Both the position numbers and the translations under genes were made by a program. Positions 21,811-31,893 of a stretch of DNA of 34,395 bases are shown in pieces. Under the pieces are notes generated by a model. The model was not told where the DNA came from. It worked only from the letters and a program-made list of their open reading frames with translations, and ran no database searches. Source of the DNA: Bacteroidales bacterium (GTDB lineage Bacteria; Bacteroidota; Bacteroidia; Bacteroidales; Dysgonomonadaceae); assembly GCA_012840785.1 (NCBI GenBank), contig DUVZ01000226.1, positions 1-34,395 of the forward strand. Direction: 5' to 3'. Numbering within the stretch: position 1 is the first letter of the stretch; each line of letters opens with the position of its first letter.

Positions 21811-21841
21811 CAAAGATAGCTTTTTGAATGCTGAGAGCAAA
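21811..21841 (-). promoter_or_regulatory. Promoter of the M23 peptidase gene
   Basis: Minus strand TTTG, 19-nt spacer, TATCTTTG (21818-21811). Confidence 0.6.
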
Positions 21842-21875
21842 AAAAACACCTGTCAAATTAATGATAGGTGTGTTT
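21842..21875 (-). terminator. Terminator of tRNA-Arg
   Basis: Minus strand ACACCTATCATTAATTTGACAGGTGTTTTTTT. Confidence 0.75.
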
Positions 21876-21883
21876 TATGAATG

Positions 21884-21957
21884 TGATCCGACTAGGATTC
21901 GAACCTAGGACCTACAGCTTAGAAGGCTGTTGCTCTATCCAGCTGAGCTACCGGACC
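21884..21957 (-). tRNA. tRNA-Arg (TCT)
   Basis: Cloverleaf with acceptor GGTCCGG/TCGGATC, anticodon stem ACAGC/GCTGT, loop CTTCTAA; CAAAAATA (minus TATTTTTG) promoter box at 21976-21983. Confidence 0.95.
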
Positions 21958-22183
21958 ATGTTTCATTTCAGTGTGCAAAAATAGTGTAATTATCAATATA
22001 AAAAAAATAAAACACCACTTTTTCAATTAAACAATAATAAAACAAAGCTATATAGATATAAATGAGTGGATAATAATTTAATTTACCTCTTACTGAATGA
22101 GCATTTTAGTTTTTAGCTCTACAACAACCAATTAATAATTATCAGAACTTTCTATCAAAAATAGATTTCAAAATAAATAAAAA

Positions 22184-22360
22184 CTACTGTTTTCTGAAAC
22201 TTTTATATATAGGTATAAAAACAATAATGCCCGATATAATAATAGAAACAATTGTAGGTCCAGTTATTTCTGATGAGTAAACAATAATAAAAACCACAAA
22301 AAATACCCATAGTAAGGCAATAAATCCCATTTGTATAGGAGTTAATTTTTTACGTGCCAT
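22184..22360 (-). CDS. Small (58 aa) two-TM membrane protein, not in the ORF track
   Basis: Hand translation MARKKLTPIQMGFIALLWVFFVVFIIVYSSEITGPTIVSIIISGIIVFIPIYKSFRKQ*. Confidence 0.7.
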   Translation of the reverse strand: MARKKLTPIQMGFIALLWVFFVVFIIVYSSEITGPTIVSIIISGIIVFIPIYKSFRKQ

Positions 22361-22451
22361 AAAGTTTTGCTCGTTTAATTTAAATACAAATATACAAAAA
22401 AGAGCCCTGACAAAATAACTATTCCTTTTTAGGAGTTTAAATCATAATAAA

Positions 22452-22503
22452 ACAAGCGTTTAAATCTTTAATGCTCTCACATCAAGTTTTTTTAAACGCT
22501 TGT
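22452..22503. repeat. 13-bp perfect inverted repeat with 26-nt loop
   Basis: ACAAGCGTTTAAA ... TTTAAACGCTTGT. Confidence 0.8.
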
Positions 22504-22570
22504 AATAATTTATAGTAGCTGTTGTAGGTTTTAAAAAAACCTATAACATTAATTTATCTAGCTTTTGAAA

Positions 22571-24403
22571 CTAAACAATTTCAATAAGAGGAGCTCCAGC
22601 TTGTACAGCCGAACCTACTTCTACTAATATTTTGCTTACAGTTCCAGAGGTTTCAGCTTCAATATCATTTTCCATTTTCATGGCTTCTAATATTAAAACA
22701 ACCTGACCTGCTTCAACTTTATCACCTACTTTTACAGATATCTCCATAATGTTACCAGGCATTGGGCTCTCGATAACTTCAGAAGGCTCTTGTGATTCAG
22801 TTTCAACTACATCTTTCTTTAGTTCAGCTGTAGCAGCTTCTGCAGGAGCATTTTTAGATTCGTATTCTTTTTTACGAAGTCCTTTCAAGTAGGTTAAACC
22901 AACTGTTGGGAACAACTCGAGAAGCAACTCTTCTTTTTCATTTTGAGCCAAACGCACGCCACCAAACTCTTCTAAAATTGGATTCTCTTGGCGTTTGTAA
23001 TTAGAAGTATCATAAGGAATTTCTTCTTTAGATCCTGTAATTTTTAATCTAAACTCTGGATCGATAGCAACTGGAGTTTTACCATACTGACCTTTAACTA
23101 AAGCAACGAATTGATTAGAAGGGTTAGCATATTTTTCTCTATTATTGTTGCTATTAAGAGCAGAAGCTACAGCTTGTGCACCTACAATTTGACTAGTAGG
23201 AGTAACAAGTGGTGGTAAACCAGCATCTAATCTCACACTTGGAATTAGCTTCATAGCATCTTCAAGTATATCCATAGAATTGAATTGCTTCAATTGAGCA
23301 ACCATATTTGTGTACATACCTCCTGGTATCTCTGCATCCTTTACCAACTCGTTTGGTTTTGGGAAATTGAAATACTCCTCGATTGCATGACATGCAGCCA
23401 ATAAATCTTCTTCGTTGAAGTTTCTTACTGATTCGATAGCCTTATCAAATTCTTTGTCTATATGAGCTGGAAGCTTATCAGTTAGTGGGTTGAATGGATT
23501 TGGGAATTGCTTCACAGCATCAAAAGCATCCAACTCTTTACGAATTTCATAAAGTTCTTTGTTAATTTTAGCAACAGCTTCCATATTCACATCAAACTCA
23601 ATACCTAACTTTTTTGCGAATATATAAACAAGCTCAACTGCTGGAGCAGCAGGACCACCTGCAAAATTCCATATATTTGTATCTATAATGTCTGCTCCTG
23701 TCATGATAGCTGTAAGAACAGCACCAAGACCAAAACCTGGAGTACAGTGAGTGTGAAAATCAATTGGTAGATCGATTTCTTCCTTAATTAAAGGAATTAA
23801 AGTTCTAACACGAGATGGTGGAATAAGTCCACTCATATCTTTAATTGTAATCATGTCAGCTCCTAAATCTCTCATTTCCTTTGCTTTGTTCACAAAGTAC
23901 TCATCAGTAAATACGTCTACGTAATTAGCTCCTAATTCTCCTTCAAATTTAGGATCTACTGTGTAGCAAATAGCGCAATCTGCCATTCCACCGTACTTTT
24001 TAATAGACTTAACGCTCGATTTGATGTTATCAACGTCATTCAAAGCATCAAAAATACGCATTACATCTAAACCTGATGATACAGCATTTTTGAAAAATCC
24101 GTCAATAATTTCATCTGTATATGGTGCATAACCATAGAGGTTTCTACCACGTGAAAGAGCTGTTAATTTAGATGCTTTTCCTACACCTTCATTTATTTTT
24201 TCAAGTCTATCCCATGGACTTTCATTTAAATAGCGCATTACAGAGTCTGGAACAGCTCCACCCCAAACTTCCATAGCATAGAAATTGGCATCTTTGTAAA
24301 AAGGTAAAACACGATCAATTTGATTTTGATTCATGCGAGTGGCAAAAGCTGATTGTTGCCCATCTCTTAATGTAAGATCTCTAATTAACAGTTTTTGATT
24401 CAT
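22571..24403 (-). CDS. Biotin-dependent carboxyltransferase: pyruvate carboxylase subunit B / oxaloacetate decarboxylase alpha type
   Basis: RDLTLRDGQQSAFATRM, DMITIKDMSGLIPP, DFHTHCTPG, C-terminal biotinyl domain EAMKMEND. Confidence 0.93.
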   Translation of the reverse strand: MNQKLLIRDLTLRDGQQSAFATRMNQNQIDRVLPFYKDANFYAMEVWGGAVPDSVMRYLNESPWDRLEKINEGVGKASKLTALSRGRNLYGYAPYTDEIIDGFFKNAVSSGLDVMRIFDALNDVDNIKSSVKSIKKYGGMADCAICYTVDPKFEGELGANYVDVFTDEYFVNKAKEMRDLGADMITIKDMSGLIPPSRVRTLIPLIKEEIDLPIDFHTHCTPGFGLGAVLTAIMTGADIIDTNIWNFAGGPAAPAVELVYIFAKKLGIEFDVNMEAVAKINKELYEIRKELDAFDAVKQFPNPFNPLTDKLPAHIDKEFDKAIESVRNFNEEDLLAACHAIEEYFNFPKPNELVKDAEIPGGMYTNMVAQLKQFNSMDILEDAMKLIPSVRLDAGLPPLVTPTSQIVGAQAVASALNSNNNREKYANPSNQFVALVKGQYGKTPVAIDPEFRLKITGSKEEIPYDTSNYKRQENPILEEFGGVRLAQNEKEELLLELFPTVGLTYLKGLRKKEYESKNAPAEAATAELKKDVVETESQEPSEVIESPMPGNIMEISVKVGDKVEAGQVVLILEAMKMENDIEAETSGTVSKILVEVGSAVQAGAPLIEIV

Positions 24404-24706
24404 AATGGTTATATTTTAAAATTGATATAATTGTAATCTATTCTATTAGATTGATGTTAATATGTCATATAATTCAAATTATTATAGCTATTTTGCACAC
24501 TCTAAGGACTTAAAATATTAAATGTGTAAATAGCTTATAATAAAATCATTGAACTTATACAGTTAACGATACAAAGTAAACCATTTTTTTTGAATTTCCA
24601 CGCATTAAAGAAATAATTCTTTAATTATTTAATCATAAAAAAACAGCAAGACTAATAAACATTAATCCTGCTATTTATAAAAAAACCCTAACTTCTTAAG
24701 ACTCTA

Positions 24707-26419
24707 TTAATAACGCCTACCTTTTGGACGTCTTCTTTTTTTATTAAACTTCCTTTCTTGTGTGTTTGAATTATTATTTGGTTGCTGTGCTACTTCAACA
24801 ATCAGTTTTCTATCTTCAACAAAAAGTCCTTTAAAAGTATTTACAACTTTTGGAGCAACCTCTTCTGGCACTTCAAAAAACGAGAAGTTTTTAAGCAAAT
24901 CTATTTTTCCAATACGCACTTTTTCAGTTACATGATCATTAATAAATCCCATCAAGTTGGCAGGATTTGCACCATCCATCTTTCCAATATTGATAAAAAT
25001 TCGTGTGTATCCTTTTTCAGCCATTCGGCTACTATCTCTACCTCTATCAAATGATTTTCTATCGTCTCTTCCTTTTTTAGATGAACGTTCGGTTGGCTCT
25101 ATTATCTCTTCTGCAGAGTTATAGTATTCTAAAAGGCTATTAAATTCTAAAGATACAATACGCTTAATGATATCTTCTTTTTCTAGCCATTCTAGTTTTC
25201 TATATATCGATGGAAGCAAATGCTCTATCTCTTCATCGTTAACCTTCACCTTCTCAATTTTATCAACAAAATTGAAAAGTTGTTTTTCACAAATAACATC
25301 TCCTGATGGAAGTGTGCGTTTTTCGAAACTCTTATTGATAGCTCTTTCAAATTGAGCTATTTTCCCTTTTTCTTTTAGGTGAATTATCGAAATTGAAGTT
25401 CCATTTTTTCCTACTCTACCAGTTCTTCCACTTCTGTGGGTATAGCTTTCTACATCGTCGGGTAAACTATAATTGATAACGTGAGTAATATCATCTATAT
25501 CAAGTCCTCTAGCTGCAACATCAGTTGCAACTAAAAACTGCAGGTTTTTATTGCGAAATTTATTCATTACCAAATCGCGTTGACTCTGCGAAAGTTCTCC
25601 ATGTAGCGAATCTGCATCGTATCCATCTTGGATAAGCTTATCTGCAATCTCTTGCGTTTCGCGTCGAGTACGACAAAAAAGTATTGCATAGATATTTGGA
25701 TAGTAATCGGCAATACGTTTTAATGCCAAATATTTATCACGAGCAGCAACCATATAGTATATATGCTTAACATTAAGTGCTCCTTCATTTTTACGCCCAA
25801 TCACAATCTCTTTTGGATTTTCCATGTATTTCTTTGTGATTCTAGCAATCTCTTTTGGCATGGTTGCAGAAAACAACAACATGCTACGACCATCTGGAAC
25901 ACGAGATAAAATATCATCGATACTTTCTGTAAAACCCATGTTAAGCATTTCGTCTGCTTCGTCTAAAACTACAGTATGAACCAAATCGAGAGACATAATT
26001 TTTCTATTAAGCAAGTCAATTAGTCTACCTGGTGTAGCTACAATAACATGAACACCTCGCTTCAAAGAACGAATTTGGCTTTCAATACTAGAACCGCCAT
26101 AAACTGGCAAAATTTTAATACCATCAACATATTTTGAATAATCGACAAGATCTCCAGAAATTTGATGACATAATTCACGAGTTGGACACAAAATCAAAGT
26201 TTGTGGCACCTTCTGGCTTACATCTATTTTATGAATGATAGGCAAACCGAAAGCTGCTGTTTTACCAGTTCCAGTTTGTGCAAGTGCGATAATATCGCGA
26301 GTTTTTGCCAGTAATAAAGGAATTACTTCCTCTTGTACAGGCATAGGTTGGTCAAATCCTAATTCTTCTATTGCTTTAACAATTTCTGAAGAAAGACCAA
26401 GTTGATCAAATGTTTTCAT
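24707..26419 (-). CDS. DEAD-box ATP-dependent RNA helicase (DeaD/CsdA-like) with C-terminal RNA-binding domain
   Basis: AQTGTGKTAAF, DEADEML, SAT, HRSGRTGR; DbpA-type C-terminus and basic tail; start set at MKTFDQLGL. Confidence 0.95.
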   Translation of the reverse strand: MKTFDQLGLSSEIVKAIEELGFDQPMPVQEEVIPLLLAKTRDIIALAQTGTGKTAAFGLPIIHKIDVSQKVPQTLILCPTRELCHQISGDLVDYSKYVDGIKILPVYGGSSIESQIRSLKRGVHVIVATPGRLIDLLNRKIMSLDLVHTVVLDEADEMLNMGFTESIDDILSRVPDGRSMLLFSATMPKEIARITKKYMENPKEIVIGRKNEGALNVKHIYYMVAARDKYLALKRIADYYPNIYAILFCRTRRETQEIADKLIQDGYDADSLHGELSQSQRDLVMNKFRNKNLQFLVATDVAARGLDIDDITHVINYSLPDDVESYTHRSGRTGRVGKNGTSISIIHLKEKGKIAQFERAINKSFEKRTLPSGDVICEKQLFNFVDKIEKVKVNDEEIEHLLPSIYRKLEWLEKEDIIKRIVSLEFNSLLEYYNSAEEIIEPTERSSKKGRDDRKSFDRGRDSSRMAEKGYTRIFINIGKMDGANPANLMGFINDHVTEKVRIGKIDLLKNFSFFEVPEEVAPKVVNTFKGLFVEDRKLIVEVAQQPNNNSNTQERKFNKKRRRPKGRRY

Positions 26420-26645
26420 TTTTTTATAATAATAATGTGTGATGGCAATCAACATTCTCCTCTTTACCCCACATCATACGACATTATAAAAAATATGAGA
26501 GAAAAATACGAATACCAATAATATATAATGATTTTCTTAAAAGCGATTTGTTAAATTGATAACCTGAAATATAAAAGGAAAGAATTTAAAGCACTATAAA
26601 TAAAATCGGCGACAAAGGTAAGTATAAATATTTAAATACAACTCA

Positions 26646-27704
26646 TTATGGGTTATAAAGCATTAATTTTCTTAGAATAATCATTTTTCCTTTGGATACA
26701 CGTACTTCTTTTTCCAAGTAATTATCAATAGACCCATAAGTTTCACGTATATAATCAAAAGCAAAACCTAAATATGCCCTATTGGCTGAAAAGAGGGCTG
26801 TCATAGCTTCTTGCAATGATTCGGTTAAAGGCTCGGAAAAAGTTATAGTTTTCTTTGGATCTATATAATTATTTGAAGCCAAATAGTCTTCCTCTATTAT
26901 ATATTCTGGAACACCTAAAGCGTATAACAATAAGGCAGAAGCAATACCCGCTCTATCTTTTCCTAAATGTGATGAAATAAGTACAGGATAATTATTTTTA
27001 TCTAGTAATACATCAAACATCTCAGCATATTTTTCCTTATTATTTTCTACAATTTCTTTATAGGCATTTTGCATATAAAGAATAGTTTCGCTTCTATTAA
27101 AATTTTCTTTAAGTATTTTGTCTTTAATAGTAATAAAGTCACCAGACTCAATAGGGATATTTATTTTTGGTACATTTATAAAATAAGGACGTGCTTTTCT
27201 GTCGGCTTCCGTTCTTAAATCTATTATTGTTTTAATTCCCAATCTTTTTATTTTATCTTGATCAAATAAATTAGAGTTGCTCAAATGTCCCGATCTATAT
27301 ATACTCCCCCATTTAATTTGACTTTCATCATTTGTAAAATAACCACCCAAATCTCTAAAATTTGAAATGTTATCCATATCAATAACTCTGTTAGAAATTA
27401 TTCCTGAAGTAACTCCACTTGTTTTAAGTATGAAAAACTCACGCAAGCCTGATCCAGTTGGATTCAGTAGAGCAAATTGTTCTTCTACAAGCTTTTTCCC
27501 TTTAGGTGTAAAATTTCTGATAGAGGTATCACTCATAGCTGAATAGATATCTATCTCTCCTTCCACATCAGGACTAACTTCCCATTTTAATAAAAAATCT
27601 CCATCCTTGTTTTTTTCAACTACTGACGCTATTTTTATTGTGGACATACATCCCATCAATAACGATGCAATAACTATAGATAATATTGTATATATATATT
27701 TCAT
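26646..27704 (-). CDS. Lipoprotein with tyrosine phosphatase-like (Y_phosphatase3-type) domain; catalytic Cys replaced by Ser
   Basis: Lipobox LLMGC; NFRDLGGY, WGSIYRSGHL, IDLRTEAD; P-loop reads ISSHLGKDRAG. Start set at MKYIYT; TATATTTG box at 27737-27730. Confidence 0.85.
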   Translation of the reverse strand: MKYIYTILSIVIASLLMGCMSTIKIASVVEKNKDGDFLLKWEVSPDVEGEIDIYSAMSDTSIRNFTPKGKKLVEEQFALLNPTGSGLREFFILKTSGVTSGIISNRVIDMDNISNFRDLGGYFTNDESQIKWGSIYRSGHLSNSNLFDQDKIKRLGIKTIIDLRTEADRKARPYFINVPKINIPIESGDFITIKDKILKENFNRSETILYMQNAYKEIVENNKEKYAEMFDVLLDKNNYPVLISSHLGKDRAGIASALLLYALGVPEYIIEEDYLASNNYIDPKKTITFSEPLTESLQEAMTALFSANRAYLGFAFDYIRETYGSIDNYLEKEVRVSKGKMIILRKLMLYNP

Positions 27705-27901
27705 TTTGTTTTTTCTAGATAAGGCATAGCAAATATAGTAAAAGATATTGTTTGAGACAATCAGTTTAAATGCCAATTAACATTATATACACCATTGAAA
27801 TTTAAATATGATTCAGTTTTAAGATAATCTATTCATTTTCAATTATTAATAACGATAATAATAATCTATTGAAAAGAGAGACTATTTTTATGTTTATAAC
27901 T

Positions 27902-28286
27902 TGTTGATAAAATGTGAATGGAAAGTTGATATTTAAATTTGTAAATGATAAATAAAAGTGTAAGCAAATACAGTTTTGAGAAAACATCAAAAACTTATTT
28001 TTATCTATCAAAATAACTTCATCAGCTTTTAAACAAGGAAACGGGCTATTTGAGAAAATTATTTATTAACTTTGAACTTTATCAACATTATTTGATAACG
28101 TTTGTAAGGAGATGATTTATAGCATATAATAAAAATAATAGCTGTTGATAAACTATTTATAAGAATAAGTATTTTATTAATAACTTAATATCATAATATT
28201 AGACCTATAAATTATCAACAGTATCAACAGGCTAATACTATTACCATTCTTTTTTTTTGTAAATTAAAACAATATATATAATAATA
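27902..28286. other. Candidate replication origin-like region (DnaA-box cluster, trio-like tract, AT-rich element)
   Basis: TTATCAACA at 28079-28087 (+), 28212-28220 (+), 27902-27910 (-), 28143-28151 (-); GTATCAACA 28221-28229; CTAATACTATTACCATTC 28232-28249; AT-rich to 28286. Confidence 0.5.
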
Positions 28287-29251
28287 TGTCAGTTAATAAT
28301 TCATTGAAATCAGAAAAAAAAATCATTGAGCAGATAAACTTGCTGCGTAGAGAAAAAGACGCTTTAATACTTGCACACTTCTACCAGGATGCCGCAATAC
28401 AAGATATAGCAGACTATGTAGGAGACAGCTTAGCTCTTGCTCAGTGGGCAGCTAAAACGCAGAATAAGATGATTGTGATGTGTGGTGTTCATTTTATGGG
28501 TGAAACTGCTAAAATTTTGTCACCCTATAAAAAAGTTCTTATCCCAGACAAAGAAGCTGGATGTTCATTAGCTGATAGTTGTCCGGCTGACGATTTTGAA
28601 GCGTTTATTAATGAAAATCCTGGACATACTGTCATCTCCTATGTAAATACTACAGCCGCAGTAAAAGCATTAACTGATATAGTAGTTACATCGAGTAATG
28701 CAAAACAAATTATTGATTCACTCCCAGAAGATACAAATATAATATTTGGACCTGATAAAAATTTAGGCAGTTATATTAATAGTGTAACAGGAAGAAAAAT
28801 GCTTTTGTGGGATGGTGCTTGTCATGTTCACGAGCAGTTTTCCTTGAAAAAAATATTAGAACTTAAAGAGGAATATCCAAACGCACAGATATTGGCTCAT
28901 CCTGAGTGTAGAAAGTATATTTTAGAGGTTGCAGATCATGTGGGATCTACATCTTCAATTCTAAAATATGCAACAGATTCAACCCTCAACGAGTTTATTA
29001 TTGCAACTGAGTGGGGCATTATGCATGAATTGAAAAAGCAAAACCCTAATAAAACTTTTATAGCTGCGCCTCCAGAGGAGGAAGAGTGTGTTTGTAATGA
29101 ATGTTCTTACATGAAATTGAATACACTAAAAAAACTCTACTTGTGTTTGAAGAATGAAGAACCCGAAATTACAGTTGATGAGAATGTAAGAGTTAAGGCG
29201 GTAAAATCTATTGAAAGAATGCTTGAAATATCAGCTCAATATGGATTGTAA
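28286..29251 (+). CDS. nadA: Quinolinate synthase NadA
   Basis: LAHFYQDAAIQDIADYVGDSLALAQ, MCGVHFMGETAKIL, GCSLADSC, HPEC, CVCNECSYMKLN. Confidence 0.97.
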   Translation: MSVNNSLKSEKKIIEQINLLRREKDALILAHFYQDAAIQDIADYVGDSLALAQWAAKTQNKMIVMCGVHFMGETAKILSPYKKVLIPDKEAGCSLADSCPADDFEAFINENPGHTVISYVNTTAAVKALTDIVVTSSNAKQIIDSLPEDTNIIFGPDKNLGSYINSVTGRKMLLWDGACHVHEQFSLKKILELKEEYPNAQILAHPECRKYILEVADHVGSTSSILKYATDSTLNEFIIATEWGIMHELKKQNPNKTFIAAPPEEEECVCNECSYMKLNTLKKLYLCLKNEEPEITVDENVRVKAVKSIERMLEISAQYGL

Positions 29252-29291
29252 TATTGATAATACAGAAGAATAGAGATATAAAGTATAAAGC

Positions 29292-29324
29292 AAAAAAAAG
29301 AGTGGAAATTCCACTCTTTTTTTG
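29292..29324. terminator. Bidirectional terminator between convergent nadA and PEPCK genes
   Basis: AAAAAAAAGAGTGGAAATTCCACTCTTTTTTTG. Confidence 0.9.
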
Positions 29325-29348
29325 TTTTAAATAACTTGTATGCACAAA

Positions 29349-30953
29349 TTATAGTTGAGGACCTGCAGATACTAATGCTTTACCCTCTTCATTATCTGTG
29401 TATTTCTCAAAGTTTTTAATGAAAAGTTCTGCTAGATTTTTAGCTTTGTCATCCCACTCTTTTACATCAGCATATGTATCGCGAGGATCTAGAATTTTGT
29501 CATCAACATTTTTTAGAGAAGTAGGAATTTCAAGATTAAAGTATGGAATTATTTTTGTTTCCGCTTTATCTATCGAACCATCCAAAATTCTATCGATAAT
29601 ACCACGTGTATCTTTAATCGAAATACGCTTGCCAGTACCGTTCCATCCTGTATTTACAAGATAAGCTGTTGCACCGCTAGCTTCCATCTTTTTCACTAGT
29701 TCTTCACCATACTTGGTTGGGTGAAGTGAAAGGAAAGCAGCACCAAAACATGCAGAGAATGTAGGTTGAGGCGATGTTACTCCTCTTTCAGTACCTGCTA
29801 GCTTAGCTGTAAATCCTGACAAGAAGTGATATTTTGTTTGTTCAGGAGTAAGTTTTGCTACTGGAGGTAATACTCCAAAAGCGTCAGCAGTTAGGAAAAT
29901 AACCTTCTTTGCATGACCCGCTCTTGAAACTGGTTTAACAATATTGTCGATATGGTAAATTGGATATGATACGCGCGTGTTTTCAGTTACTGAATTATCG
30001 TTGAAATCAATTTTACCATTTTCGTCAACCGTTACGTTTTCTAATAGAGCGTCGCGTTTGATGGCTGCATAAATATCTGGTTCTGATTCTTTATCAAGAT
30101 TGATAGTTTTTGCATAGCAACCACCTTCAAAGTTGAATACGCCATCATCGTCCCAACCATGTTCGTCGTCACCTATAAGAGCACGATTTGGATCGGTAGA
30201 AAGAGTTGTTTTTCCTGTTCCCGATAGACCAAAGAAAATTGCTGTATCACCATCTTTACCAACGTTGGCAGAGCAGTGCATGGATGCCATACCTTTTAGA
30301 GGTAGGTAGTAGTTCATCATTGCGAAGATACCTTTTTTCATTTCTCCACCATACCAGGTTCCACCAACTACGTGCATTTTCTCTGTAAGATTAAATACAG
30401 TATAAACTTCAGAGTTTAAGCCATGCTCTTTCCATTTAGTGTTAGTAGTTTTTGAAGCGTTTAATGATACAAAATCTGGCTCTCCGTAGTTTGCTAATTC
30501 CTCTTCAGTAGGACGGATAAACATATTTTTCACAAAGTGAGCTTGCCATGCTACTTCCATAATGAAGCGAACTTTTAAGCGAGAATTTTCGTTAGCGCCA
30601 CAAAAAGTATCTACAACATATAATTTTTTACCAGAAAGTTGATTTGTTGTTAGTTCTTTCAAATCATTCCATACTTCTGGAGTAGTAGGTTTATTATCGT
30701 TTGGTGATTCTGGAGTAGTCCACCATATTGTATCTCTAGTTACGTCGTCTTTAACGATAAACTTATCTTTAGGAGAACGGCCAGTAAAAACTCCTGTCAT
30801 TACATTAACAGCTCCAAGTTCCGTTTCCTGTCCTTTTTCGTAACCTTCAAGATTTGGATTTATTTCTTCTTCGAATAGTAGTTCGTATGATGGATTGTGA
30901 ATGATTTCTTTTACATCCGTTATACCATACTTACTTAAATCTAATTTTGTCAT
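29349..30953 (-). CDS. pckA: Phosphoenolpyruvate carboxykinase (ATP)
   Basis: [53 protein letters not shown]. Confidence 0.98.
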   Translation of the reverse strand: MTKLDLSKYGITDVKEIIHNPSYELLFEEEINPNLEGYEKGQETELGAVNVMTGVFTGRSPKDKFIVKDDVTRDTIWWTTPESPNDNKPTTPEVWNDLKELTTNQLSGKKLYVVDTFCGANENSRLKVRFIMEVAWQAHFVKNMFIRPTEEELANYGEPDFVSLNASKTTNTKWKEHGLNSEVYTVFNLTEKMHVVGGTWYGGEMKKGIFAMMNYYLPLKGMASMHCSANVGKDGDTAIFFGLSGTGKTTLSTDPNRALIGDDEHGWDDDGVFNFEGGCYAKTINLDKESEPDIYAAIKRDALLENVTVDENGKIDFNDNSVTENTRVSYPIYHIDNIVKPVSRAGHAKKVIFLTADAFGVLPPVAKLTPEQTKYHFLSGFTAKLAGTERGVTSPQPTFSACFGAAFLSLHPTKYGEELVKKMEASGATAYLVNTGWNGTGKRISIKDTRGIIDRILDGSIDKAETKIIPYFNLEIPTSLKNVDDKILDPRDTYADVKEWDDKAKNLAELFIKNFEKYTDNEEGKALVSAGPQL

Positions 30954-31200
30954 TTGTATAAGTTTTAATTAATTTATTCGTACTAATATATCATTTTGTC
31001 AGATATTTGTATTGAATGATGACAAAGATAAATATTATTTTTTTATACCACTATTAATTAGAGAAATATTTCTTTAATTAAATGTAAATTATAACTCTAG
31101 TTAGTAAAAGATATTTTTGTGAGAAAAGTTTATAAAAATATATATTTCTGTTACCTTTGTCTTTAGCTATTTAATTTATTGTTATCGTAAACATTACCCT

Positions 31201-31860
31201 ATGAAAATTGTAAACTTTACAGAACAGAATTCTTTAATAAATACCTTCGTTAGAGAAATTAGAGATGTCGACGTGCAGAACGACCGTTTAAGATTTAGAA
31301 AAAATATCGAACGTATTGGTGAGATAATGGCTTATGAAATAAGTAAAGATTTAAATTATACGAGTAAAACAATAAAAACTCCTCTTGGTGAAACAGAAGT
31401 TTCTTTGCCTGATAATAACATTGTGATTGCAACAATTCTAAGAGCTGGCTTGATATATCATCAGGGTTTTCTTAATTTTTTTGATGGAGCTGAAAATGCT
31501 TTTGTTTCAGCTTATAGGAAGTATAAAGAAAATCAGTTTTCATTTAATGTACATATTGAATACATAGCTTCTCCTTTAATAACCGACAAAACACTCATTA
31601 TTACAGATCCAATGCTTGCAACTGGCGGCAGTATGGAACTTTCATATCATGCATTACTGACAAAAGGAAAGCCAAAACATGTTCATATTGCTACAATTAT
31701 AGCAAGTCAACAAGCTGTTGATTATTTAAAAGAAAAATTTCCTGATACAAATACTACTATCTGGGCTGCTGCTGTTGATCCAGAATTAGATGAACATTCA
31801 TACATCGTGCCAGGTTTGGGTGATGCTGGCGATTTGGCTTACGGATCTAAAGAAGACTAG
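31201..31860 (+). CDS. upp: Uracil phosphoribosyltransferase
   Basis: ILRAGLIYHQGF, ITDPMLATGGSM, VDPELDEHSYIVPGLGDAGDLAYG. Confidence 0.94.
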   Translation: MKIVNFTEQNSLINTFVREIRDVDVQNDRLRFRKNIERIGEIMAYEISKDLNYTSKTIKTPLGETEVSLPDNNIVIATILRAGLIYHQGFLNFFDGAENAFVSAYRKYKENQFSFNVHIEYIASPLITDKTLIITDPMLATGGSMELSYHALLTKGKPKHVHIATIIASQQAVDYLKEKFPDTNTTIWAAAVDPELDEHSYIVPGLGDAGDLAYGSKED

Positions 31861-31893
31861 ATATCTTTCTTATAATGATTATTGTAGAATAAT

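Noticed and set aside
24782-25355. Plus-strand ORFs across the helicase C-terminus
   Set aside because: Antisense to a well-supported CDS; composition follows the opposite strand.
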